A stretch of 48,758 bases of DNA from an uncultured Acidimicrobiales bacterium (GTDB taxonomy: Bacteria; Actinomycetota; Acidimicrobiia; Acidimicrobiales; SZUA-35). A program made the position numbers and the translations under genes. Numbering within the stretch: position 1 is the stretch's first letter; each line of letters opens with the position of its first letter. The notes beneath the pieces were generated by a model. It was not told the origin of the DNA, did no database searches, and saw only the letters and a list, made by a program, of their open reading frames with translations. Shown piece after piece: positions 41,875-48,758 of the stretch. Location of the stretch: the NCBI GenBank assembly GCA_938009905.1, contig CALLGK010000106.1, forward strand, positions 1 to 48,758. Direction: 5' to 3'.

Positions 41875-44682
41875 GTGACTGACGCCAAATCAGCAACGAG
41901 TGACAACCAGGTGGTTGTTCAACGGCGAGCGCTGCTTGTCGCTGGTGCGCTCGCGCTCGTGATTCCGGCCCTTGATGCTGCAATCGTGGCGTCGGCCTTC
42001 GTCGCCATCATGGCCTTCGTCGTGTCAACGGTTTGGGTGCGACGCCACGCCCTTCCCACGAGTCTTCGTGCGCTTCACGGCGCGGTCGGACTCTTCACGC
42101 TTGGCATTGTGATCCGAATCGTCGAGGCCGGCGCCGCCGGCGGCGAGTTGGTGTTTCCTGGAATTGCCGACGCTGTGTTTCTCCCGGCATACGCCGTATC
42201 GATCTGGGCAATGACCAGTGCGGCGATGTCTCGCCACGCCCTGGCAAAGATGGCTGACCTGCTTGATGCGGTTGCCGTTGCGATCGTCGCTGCGACATTG
42301 ATCTTGCCGTTCTCGTCTGACGTCATCTTCGGCTCGGGCGTGGACCCCGTTGAACGCTTCACTTGGCTTGGCTACGCCGTGGCCCAAGCTGTCTTCCTCG
42401 GTGTCGTCGTCTTGTTGATCTTCGGGCCAGGAGCTCGTTCGCCAGGACTCGCCTATCTGATCGTTTCGTGCCTCTACCTCTCGGTGTTCGACACGGTGAT
42501 CACCGTGCTTCAGGCTCTCGGCTTCGACAATCTTGCCGATCAGGCACTCCGAGCCATCGCGGTGTCCGTCGTGACCTATGCCGCCGCAACGAGCTTTGCG
42601 ACGTGGCCGGAGTTCGCGCGGCCGGGGATCAGACCTCAGACTCACCGATGGTTCATCTACGGCATCGGGTTCGTTGTTCTTGGTGCCGTTCTGGTTGTGG
42701 AGCCCGGGCCGATCGAGGTCATCGGCATGGTGCTATTCGGACTCGTTTCGAGTATCCGGATTGGCTCCGGACATACCGTCGCGTCCCGCTTGGAGACGCT
42801 CAACGATTCGCAGATCGCCTTGGCTGCCGAACTGGCAGACGCCGATGAAAAACACGCAGTTCTTCAAGCAGGGCACGATGCATGCCTCCGCCTGGTACCG
42901 AAGGGGACCGAGGTTCGAATCGACATCCCCGGAGGGTTTGGTCATGGCCCTCGTCTGACGGGACCAACCATCAGTGTCACATCGGCCGACTCGGGGGTGC
43001 AGATCACCGCGGAGGCGCAGCAGATTCGCTCCCATCACTGGAGTGGGCTGGCGCAGATCGCAGACGTGGTGGCCCTTGCCTCCGAAGCCGTTGAAGCCAG
43101 AGCGGAGCGTGTGAGCGAGCGAGTGAAGGCCGACTGGCGTGCGCTTTCGGGAACCGACCACGAGCTCGTTTTCATCGTTGATGGCGACCTGCGTGTCACA
43201 AAGGCCACCCCGAACGTTGAACTTGTGTTGGCGGTCAACCCGATCGGTGAACATCTGCCCGAACTCCTGAACGAGCCCGGCTTGTCGCCACTGAAGAGCG
43301 ACGAAGAGATCATCATCGAACAAGATGGTCGCTGGTTCTCGATAACTGGTCAGCGTGGGGAAAACGACACGCAAATCGTTACGGTGCGAGACGTGACCGC
43401 GCGTCTCACGGTTGAATTCGTGGACCCGGTTACCGGCCTAAATAACATGACCCACTTCGCCCGTCTCGGTCAGCTTGAAGCTGCAACATTGATCGTTTTC
43501 CAGATCGCCGACTTCTCGCGTGTCAACGACCTTGCCGGCAAGGCGGGGGCCGACCAGTTGCTGGCCGAGATTGGTTCACAGCTGCAGCAGGCGTTCCGTG
43601 CCGACATCGACCAGGTCTGGCGAAACCACGGACCGTCTTTCGCCGTGCTGTGCCAGGGCCCAGACAAACCCGATCAATGGATTCTCGATCGGCGCGATTA
43701 CGTAGCCGCATCGGTCAAGGGCACCGACTACGCCACCACGTTCAAGCTGATCACCGCGGTCGTGCCGATCGACGAACCAATTGATGTGGCCGAAGCGCTC
43801 CACAAGGCGGATGTGGCGATCGCGTTCGATAGCGCTTCTCGCCGCGGTGGCATCGCTCGCTACTCGTCAGAGGTAGCAGAACGAGCACAGCGCGAGTACC
43901 GCATCGACGCTGCGCTTGCCGCCGTGCACGATCCCGCAACCGCTGGCTTCCGTGTTCACTACCAACCCATCGTCGAGGCCGGCACCGAACGCATCGCCCG
44001 CATCGAGGCGTTGTTGCGCTGGGAGCACTCGACCATCGGCACGATCCGACCGGACGAGTTCATTCCAGCGGCTGAACGGTCTGGCCAGGTTGGCTTGCTC
44101 GACCAGTTCGTGATGGAAGTCGCCACCCAAGACCTTCGGGAAGTTCAGCACCTCGACCCCTCGGTCCAGATGCAGATCAACCTGTCGCCGGTTGGACTGA
44201 CGCCAGAGCGCATCTGCGACATTGCCAACTGGGTGCGGGCGAACTGCGCCGATCCGCCAAGCCTCACGATCGAAATCATCGAGTCGGCCATCGACCGCGA
44301 CTTCGACGAGCTTCTGCCTGCGTTCCACCAACTCCGCGACGCTGGCGTTGGCGTGTCTGTCGACGACTTCGGTGTCGGCCATTCCTCAATGGAGCGAATC
44401 GCCCGCCCCGAGGCGCCGTGGACGCAGGTCAAGCTTGCTGGTGTGTTTGCGAGCGGCATCCACGCCGACACGGTTGCTCGCGTGATCGACACGATTCACT
44501 CTCTCGAGTTCGAGGTCGTTGTCGAGAACGTCGAGGAGCGGGATCAGGCCGACATGATGACGGACGCTGGGGCCGACTTCATCCAGGGTTGGCTGTTCGC
44601 TCGAGACATGCCGCTCGATCGTCTGATCGACTTCATCGGTTCCTACGAGATGTCACGAGTGCAGGGTCGATCGAACCGTTAG
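41875..44682 (+). CDS. Membrane GGDEF/EAL protein, degenerate GGDEF and likely active EAL
   Basis: A 935-residue protein. The first about 310 residues hold eight or more hydrophobic helices (MASE-like sensor). A coiled-coil-like stretch and a PAS-like part follow. The GGDEF domain (about 515-660) has NHGPSF (584-589) in place of GGDEF, so no cyclase activity is expected. The EAL domain (about 680-925) keeps the key marks: EALLRW at 711-716, NLSP, IEIIES, VSVDDFGVGHSS near residue 830, VKLAG and QGWLFA; the motif AEGVE is VENVE. It probably degrades cyclic di-GMP, with the GGDEF part as a regulatory GTP site at most. GTG start. Confidence 0.88.
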   Translation: MTDAKSATSDNQVVVQRRALLVAGALALVIPALDAAIVASAFVAIMAFVVSTVWVRRHALPTSLRALHGAVGLFTLGIVIRIVEAGAAGGELVFPGIADAVFLPAYAVSIWAMTSAAMSRHALAKMADLLDAVAVAIVAATLILPFSSDVIFGSGVDPVERFTWLGYAVAQAVFLGVVVLLIFGPGARSPGLAYLIVSCLYLSVFDTVITVLQALGFDNLADQALRAIAVSVVTYAAATSFATWPEFARPGIRPQTHRWFIYGIGFVVLGAVLVVEPGPIEVIGMVLFGLVSSIRIGSGHTVASRLETLNDSQIALAAELADADEKHAVLQAGHDACLRLVPKGTEVRIDIPGGFGHGPRLTGPTISVTSADSGVQITAEAQQIRSHHWSGLAQIADVVALASEAVEARAERVSERVKADWRALSGTDHELVFIVDGDLRVTKATPNVELVLAVNPIGEHLPELLNEPGLSPLKSDEEIIIEQDGRWFSITGQRGENDTQIVTVRDVTARLTVEFVDPVTGLNNMTHFARLGQLEAATLIVFQIADFSRVNDLAGKAGADQLLAEIGSQLQQAFRADIDQVWRNHGPSFAVLCQGPDKPDQWILDRRDYVAASVKGTDYATTFKLITAVVPIDEPIDVAEALHKADVAIAFDSASRRGGIARYSSEVAERAQREYRIDAALAAVHDPATAGFRVHYQPIVEAGTERIARIEALLRWEHSTIGTIRPDEFIPAAERSGQVGLLDQFVMEVATQDLREVQHLDPSVQMQINLSPVGLTPERICDIANWVRANCADPPSLTIEIIESAIDRDFDELLPAFHQLRDAGVGVSVDDFGVGHSSMERIARPEAPWTQVKLAGVFASGIHADTVARVIDTIHSLEFEVVVENVEERDQADMMTDAGADFIQGWLFARDMPLDRLIDFIGSYEMSRVQGRSNR

Positions 44683-44693
44683 CGTCGGGTGCC

Positions 44694-45197
44694 GTGATCG
44701 GCCGCCGAACAGCAGGATGCGTTCTTGCCTCAGCACTCATAGCCGCCGGTTGTTCTGGTGGAATCAGCGACGAGCTTCGTCCGGGCGCTGTTGCTGCGGT
44801 GCAACAACACAGCGCAGATGCTGGCTTTCAGCTCACGATGGACGACGCCGGCTGCGTGGCCGACGATATGGGCGAAGAACAAGCCCAGACGATGGTCAAC
44901 CAGGTGGCCGACGGATCTGCACTCAGTGAAGCGCTCGCTGTCGAACTCGTCGATGGCATCGTGACTTGCGTTGGCACCGAACGCCTTGGCGCAACAGCAC
45001 TGACAGCCCAGGCGCCGAATGCATCAGAAGAGTCGATCAGCTGTGCCGCCGCTGCACTCGACCCAGACCTCTTCAAGCGGCTCGTACTCGATCGCTTCGT
45101 TCCCCAGCAGACCGCAGGCCCAGCGCTCGACTTGGACGTCGGCGTTGCCTTGGCAACCTGCCTCACGCCAGAAGAACTCCTCGACGTCTCTGGCTAG
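44694..45197 (+). CDS. Small secreted lipoprotein
   Basis: A 167-residue protein with a lipoprotein signal: IGRRTAGCVLASALIAAGC, lipobox IAAGC. The mature part is acidic, helical in outlook and has four regularly spread cysteines (DAGCVADD, VTCVGT, ISCAAAAL, ATCLTP) suggesting two disulphides. Two similar halves may exist (AGCVADDMG ... IVTCVG and ISCAAAALDPDLF ... ATCLTPEEL). No family is recognised. GTG start 12 bases after the GGDEF/EAL stop, so it may share its transcript. Confidence 0.65.
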   Translation: MIGRRTAGCVLASALIAAGCSGGISDELRPGAVAAVQQHSADAGFQLTMDDAGCVADDMGEEQAQTMVNQVADGSALSEALAVELVDGIVTCVGTERLGATALTAQAPNASEESISCAAAALDPDLFKRLVLDRFVPQQTAGPALDLDVGVALATCLTPEELLDVSG

Positions 45198-45202
45198 AAC
45201 GT

Positions 45203-46156
45203 CTAGTAGCCCCGGGAACGATCGACCAGGTTCGCTGGTGCGTTGCCGGCCTCGACGGCAGTCACGCTTTCGTGCAGTGTGCGGAACAACCGGTCGGTGT
45301 AGTCGCCAGACCAGCCGGATGTGTGCGGCGTGACAAACAGGTTGTCGACGTCCCACCAGGGGCTGTCTTCCGGCAACGGCTCGACGTCGAACACGTCGAT
45401 GGTGGCGGCGGCCAGGTGGCCCGATTCGAGCGCAGCGACGACGGCGTCGACATCGGTCACGCCTCCTCGGCCAACATCAACGAACAGTGCGTTCTCGGCC
45501 AGGGCTTCGAGCTCGGCCGCACCAATCTGGCCCGTTGTCTCTTCGGTGAGCGGCACCACGTTGACGAGCGCATCGGCACCGGCCATCACCTCGAGCCGCT
45601 TGTCTGGCGTCACCACTCGTTCCACACCGTCAACGGGCTCGCCAGATCGCCGCACGCCAACAACGGTCATGCCAAGGTCGATCGCCCGGCGAGCGATGCT
45701 CTGCCCGATCGTGCCCAGCCCGTTGATGCACAGGGTCTTGCCCTCGAGCGGCGTCGAGCGGCGGATTTTCCACACGTGATTGTTCTGCTGATCTCGCAGT
45801 GTCGGGAAGCCGTAGTTCATGGTGAAGAGCGCAGCGATGGCGAACTCGGGGAGCTGGGGTTCGTGACTGCCCTTGGCGTTGGCGACCTGCACGCTGTCGG
45901 CCAGCCCAACTGCGGGAAGCAGCTTGTCGACGCCAGCGCCCATCCACTGGATGAGCTTGAGGTTGGTGGCCTCAGGCCAGTGGTCGCGTGTCATGCCGAA
46001 GCCAAACAAGATCTCAATCTCGTCGATGACGGCAAGGAAGGCGTCGTCGTCGGCCAGGGGCACGAATTCTCGACCTTCGAATAACGCCATGACGTCGTCT
46101 GAGGCGTGGCGAAGCATGACTTCGGGGTACACGTGGATGCGTTCGTGGCGTGTCAT
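45203..46156 (-). CDS. D-isomer-specific 2-hydroxyacid dehydrogenase
   Basis: A 317-residue NAD(P)-dependent oxidoreductase. The nucleotide motif is CINGLGTIGQSIARRAIDLGM (GxGxxG). Substrate-side Arg in VDVGRGGVTD, Glu in DVFDVEPLPEDSPWW and the catalytic His in VTPHTSGWS are all visible. It reduces 2-keto acids or oxidises 2-hydroxy acids; the exact substrate is open (glyoxylate/hydroxypyruvate-type is possible). It follows the MBL-fold gene after 11 bases, so both should be one operon. Confidence 0.9.
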   Translation of the reverse strand: MTRHERIHVYPEVMLRHASDDVMALFEGREFVPLADDDAFLAVIDEIEILFGFGMTRDHWPEATNLKLIQWMGAGVDKLLPAVGLADSVQVANAKGSHEPQLPEFAIAALFTMNYGFPTLRDQQNNHVWKIRRSTPLEGKTLCINGLGTIGQSIARRAIDLGMTVVGVRRSGEPVDGVERVVTPDKRLEVMAGADALVNVVPLTEETTGQIGAAELEALAENALFVDVGRGGVTDVDAVVAALESGHLAAATIDVFDVEPLPEDSPWWDVDNLFVTPHTSGWSGDYTDRLFRTLHESVTAVEAGNAPANLVDRSRGY

Positions 46157-46167
46157 CAGTTGTGCTC

Positions 46168-47076
46168 TCAGACTCGCTGGTAGCGGCCGGGTTCAACCTC
46201 GCTGGCTTCGCCCCGCTCGATCATGCGGGCGACGTGCAGTTCGGCCGTTCGTTTCTCGACCGATTCGAGGAACGTGGTCTCAACGTGGGGCCGATAGACG
46301 AAGCGATGGGCCACCATGTCATCGATCGAGCGTGGCTCGACGAGGTACTCGAGCATGTTGGTATGGCGTCGATCGATCACCGACAGAAACGCCGTACACC
46401 TCTCAACGAAGGTGTCACGGCTCGAGATGATGCCTTTGTGGTGGAAGGTGACGTAGTGATCGGCCTCTTCCGGAAGCACGGTGTGCAGGCTCTCCTCGAA
46501 CTGGTCGAGATCGCTCCAGGCATCGCCGTAATAGGGGCCAAAGCCGGTGAGGTCGATGTCCGACAGGAAGAACACGCCGCCTGAGATTCGGAAGCCGCTG
46601 TGGCCTCTGGTGTGGCCGGGGAGGTGCACGGCTTCGACCGTGACGCCGCCACCGAGATCGAACACGTCGCCGTCGACAAAGCCCTGCGCATCGGGCCGAG
46701 GCATGTAGTTGAACTCGGTCATGATCTCGTTGCCGAAATCGATGCGGGTCTGCCCTTCGAGGCCGTACACGTCGAGCAGGCCATCGAGGCTGTGCGCCGC
46801 AGGCAGATCGTCGTTGTGGATGTGCACGCGAGACTCGGTGAACAGTCCGTTGCCGGGCATGTGGTCTTCGTGGCCGTGGCTATTGATGACCGCATCGACC
46901 GCAACCGGCGCGCCACCTTTCTCAACCACCGTCACGGACGGATCAATGATGACCGTCTCGCCTGCTCCTTTGACGAGCACGGAGTTGCCGGACGGATACG
47001 CACCCTTCGATGCGCCCTGCAGCACGCTCACCGCGTCAGTCAGTCGGATCTCGTCTTCACCCCAATCGATCTGCAC
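46168..47076 (-). CDS. Metallo-beta-lactamase-fold hydrolase
   Basis: A 302-residue MBL-fold protein. Metal-binding motifs: SHGHEDHMPG (HxHxDH type), VHLPGHTRGHSGF (the third His), LSDIDLTGFGPYYGD (bridging Asp) and YVTFHHKG (last His). The C-terminal about 60 residues (RHTNMLEYLVEPRSIDDM ... HVETTFLESVEKRTAELHVARMIERG) form a helical domain as in LACTB2-like hydrolases. It may hydrolyse a thioester or lactone; the substrate is unknown. It is the first gene of the operon with the dehydrogenase. Confidence 0.88.
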   Translation of the reverse strand: MQIDWGEDEIRLTDAVSVLQGASKGAYPSGNSVLVKGAGETVIIDPSVTVVEKGGAPVAVDAVINSHGHEDHMPGNGLFTESRVHIHNDDLPAAHSLDGLLDVYGLEGQTRIDFGNEIMTEFNYMPRPDAQGFVDGDVFDLGGGVTVEAVHLPGHTRGHSGFRISGGVFFLSDIDLTGFGPYYGDAWSDLDQFEESLHTVLPEEADHYVTFHHKGIISSRDTFVERCTAFLSVIDRRHTNMLEYLVEPRSIDDMVAHRFVYRPHVETTFLESVEKRTAELHVARMIERGEASEVEPGRYQRV

Positions 47077-47178
47077 GCCGGGAGACTACTTCTGTGTCGC
47101 TTCGAGTACGCCATGCGATCTGGCGGCAGATGTGGCTGGGAGTGCGCGATGTGGTCGAGAGTGCGCGATCCTGACGGG

Positions 47179-48099
47179 GTGAGTGACCTCATCTGGCGTG
47201 ACGATCTTGAACGCCTTCGCCCCCAACTCCGCCGCCCCCTGTTGTTGATGGCCTTCGAGGGCCTCTTTGACGCTGCTGAGTCGGCCACAACGGCCCTGCA
47301 GCTCATTGCCGAACGCAGCGACTCAACGGTGGTGGCCGAGATCGACCCTGATGGCTTCTTCAACTTCCAAGAGAGCCGCCCCATCGTGTCGATCGACGAC
47401 AGCGGCGTTCGCGAGCTCACCTGGCCAACAACCACCGTGACGGTCTGTCAGACCGAGGGCGAGCGCGATCTCGTTGTCGTGTCCGGCATCGAACCGCACC
47501 TTCGCTGGCGAACGTTTGCTGATCAGATCGTTGAGATCGCTCGCCGGACCGGTTCTGAGATGGTGGTGACGGTTGGTTCGATGGTGTCGATGGTTCCGCA
47601 CACTCGGCCCTTTGCGGTGACTGGTTCGTCGTCTGATCGCGAGCTTGCCGAGCGGCTCAACCTCGACCTGCCCAGCTATCAGGGCCCCACCGGGGTGATC
47701 GGTGTGATCAACGATCGAGTGCACACGGCTGGTGTGCCGATCATCTCGATTCGAGTTGCCGTGCCGCACTATGTGCCCGCTCCGCCAAACCCGAAGGCAA
47801 CGAGGGCGCTGCTGCGTCGTATCCAGCAGACCACTCGGGTGAAGACGCACTACGAAGAGCTCGACGGCGAAGTGGTCGAGTGGCTGGCTCGGGTCGATTC
47901 AGCGGTGGTCGCCGACGACGAGATTCGCGAATTCGTGACTCAGCTCGAAGAGCAGGTCGATTCAACCGAAGAGCTGCTGCCGTCTGGCGACGCCCTGGCC
48001 GGAGAACTCGAAGCCTTCCTGCGCGAACGCGCTGCCGACGAGGACAATGCAACCGGCGACTCCGCCGACGAACCCGACTCGTCTCCAGACGCCGACTAA
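47179..48099 (+). CDS. PAC2-family protein
   Basis: A 306-residue protein of the PAC2 family, named after proteasome assembly chaperone 2 and common in Actinomycetota. Marks: RRPLLLMAFEGLFDAAESAT, AEIDPDGFFNFQESRPIV, LVVVSGIEPHLRWRTFADQI, VTVGSMVSMVPHTRPFAVTG, and YQGPTGVIGVINDRVHTAGVPIISIRVAVPHYV. The C-terminus is helical and acidic. The function in bacteria is not settled. GTG start at 47179 with GACGGG upstream; the longer frame to 46600 overlaps the MBL gene on the other strand and is rejected. Confidence 0.88.
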   Translation: MSDLIWRDDLERLRPQLRRPLLLMAFEGLFDAAESATTALQLIAERSDSTVVAEIDPDGFFNFQESRPIVSIDDSGVRELTWPTTTVTVCQTEGERDLVVVSGIEPHLRWRTFADQIVEIARRTGSEMVVTVGSMVSMVPHTRPFAVTGSSSDRELAERLNLDLPSYQGPTGVIGVINDRVHTAGVPIISIRVAVPHYVPAPPNPKATRALLRRIQQTTRVKTHYEELDGEVVEWLARVDSAVVADDEIREFVTQLEEQVDSTEELLPSGDALAGELEAFLRERAADEDNATGDSADEPDSSPDAD

Positions 48100-48109
48100 T
48101 TCTCTTTGG

Positions 48110-48157
48110 GGTCAGGTACAAAACGTCACAACGCGCTGTGACGTCTTGTACCTGACC
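48110..48157. repeat. Long near-perfect inverted repeat
   Basis: Left arm GGTCAGGTACAA-A-ACGTCACA (48110-48130), loop ACGCGC, right arm TGTGACGT-C-TTGTACCTGACC (48137-48157): 20 of 21 positions pair. It begins 11 bases after the PAC2 stop and can act as a terminator on both strands, but its length and the shared GTCAGGT/CCTGAC ends with the hairpin at 36806 suggest a dispersed palindromic element. Confidence 0.65.
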
Positions 48158-48322
48158 GAGGGTCCAACCCCTCAACGTTTGGGAAGGCCCAGTTCGTCCC
48201 GTCGATGTGACACGATGACTCCGCAGTGCGTGGATGAGCTTCAACAAGGAGCTGGTCGCGCGCTTGGTTAGCCACGCCCGGGGCAGTCTCTTTGTGAGCA
48301 TTCGAATACGGAGTCGTCGATA

Positions 48323-48758
48323 ATGCCGTCTGTCGCGGTCGTGCTGCACCGGCTTGCCGTGATGCTGCTCTGCGCCTCGGCGCTGGCTGTCGTGCCCCTC
48401 ACTCCTGACGCGGCGGAGGCACAGGACTACACCGAGTGGGAGTGTGACGGCACCCCGATCCTCATGCGAGGAGGGGTGTTCCACAACATCCTGCCCGACC
48501 CGACCACGCCGGGGAACCTGATCATCGACCCCATCCCTGGCACGTCGCGCATCTGGAACTCGACCGGCTACGACCCACTCACCAACCTGGTCTACGGAGT
48601 CGGCAGCGTCGGTGGTGAGAAGACGGTGCGGGCCTATGACGCAACCGGGGCGATCGTCTTCAGCACGCAGATCCAAGACCCGTATCCCGACAACGCTGGC
48701 ACCTATGCCGGAACCGTGTTGGGCGATGGCCGATACATCATCCATTCGGTCGGTTCCG
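48323..48758 (+). CDS. Secreted surface protein, N-terminal fragment
   Basis: 145 codons are visible and the gene runs off the right edge. A signal peptide is clear: MPSVAVVLHRLAVMLLCASA, LAVVPLTPDAAEAQD with a cleavage site near AEA-QD. The mature start has DYTEWECDGTPILMRGG, then SRIWNSTGYDPLTNLVYGVG and VRAYDATGAIVFSTQ, a pattern like the DUF6923-type beta-propeller repeat (NxxGYxPxxNxxYG) of exported adhesin-like proteins. The frame is open to the last base. The 223-base gap upstream holds the inverted repeat and no other feature I can support. Confidence 0.7.
   Translation, partial: MPSVAVVLHRLAVMLLCASALAVVPLTPDAAEAQDYTEWECDGTPILMRGGVFHNILPDPTTPGNLIIDPIPGTSRIWNSTGYDPLTNLVYGVGSVGGEKTVRAYDATGAIVFSTQIQDPYPDNAGTYAGTVLGDGRYIIHSVGS

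Noticed and set aside
47741-48745. 334-codon minus-strand open frame
   Set aside because: It lies opposite the PAC2 gene and the secreted-protein gene, is rich in Arg and Ser without any fold pattern, and is an antisense shadow of high-GC coding DNA.
1-48758. CRISPR arrays, insertion sequences, rRNA genes, prophage
   Set aside because: No regularly spaced repeats, transposase motifs, rRNA sequence or phage structural genes were found on reading both strands.

Overview
The window reads as chromosome of a high-GC Actinomycetota, most likely an Acidimicrobiia/Ilumatobacter-like marine or freshwater lineage. The phylum call rests on the conserved block tRNA-Leu, fhaA, fhaB, pstP, rodA, pbpA, pknB, trpG/pabA, crgA (about 27.9-36.8 kb), on frequent GTG starts and on many 4-base start/stop overlaps. 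The class-level call is inference from gene style only.

Layout. 0-17 kb: a mixed metabolic region with a RidA fragment, GNAT, Asp/Glu racemase, Rieske oxygenase, amidase, an FMN-barrel/DUF1772/AraC operon, an ABC exporter followed by a transglutaminase-like cysteine peptidase, a sulfotransferase, small envelope proteins, DinB, and an amidohydrolase/CoA-transferase pair. 16.8-20.5 kb: a minus-strand operon for homogentisate breakdown (small membrane protein, hmgA, fahA) that ends in an AhpD/carboxymuconolactone-decarboxylase-like gene. That last gene has an in-frame TGA exactly where the second Cys of its CxxC redox motif belongs, followed by a bipartite hairpin with a GGUC loop at the spacing of a bacterial SECIS. 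I read it as a selenoprotein (CxxU); this is the main discovery in the window. Two palindromes lie in front of the operon.

20.6-27 kb holds two deletion scars: an ABC ATPase fused to the tail of a LuxR-type response regulator, and an NmrA-like reductase head joined to a frameshifted methyltransferase tail. Between them are intact genes, including a one-domain voltage-gated cation channel with a TLEDWTD filter that suggests calcium permeability. 28-36.8 kb is the growth and division signalling block, where FHA proteins, a PP2C phosphatase and a PASTA kinase regulate the SEDS/PBP wall-synthesis pair. It has one kinase; no pknA is present. The convergent gap after crgA carries a hairpin and a cluster of DnaA-box-like sites.

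37-48.7 kb: thiolase and acyl-CoA ligase (divergent), an acyltransferase-like protein divergent from a membrane GGDEF/EAL protein with a highly structured leader ending in an intrinsic terminator, a lipoprotein, a 2-hydroxyacid dehydrogenase, an MBL-fold hydrolase, a PAC2 protein, a long inverted repeat, and the start of a secreted protein cut by the window edge. I saw no CRISPR array, insertion sequence, rRNA or prophage.
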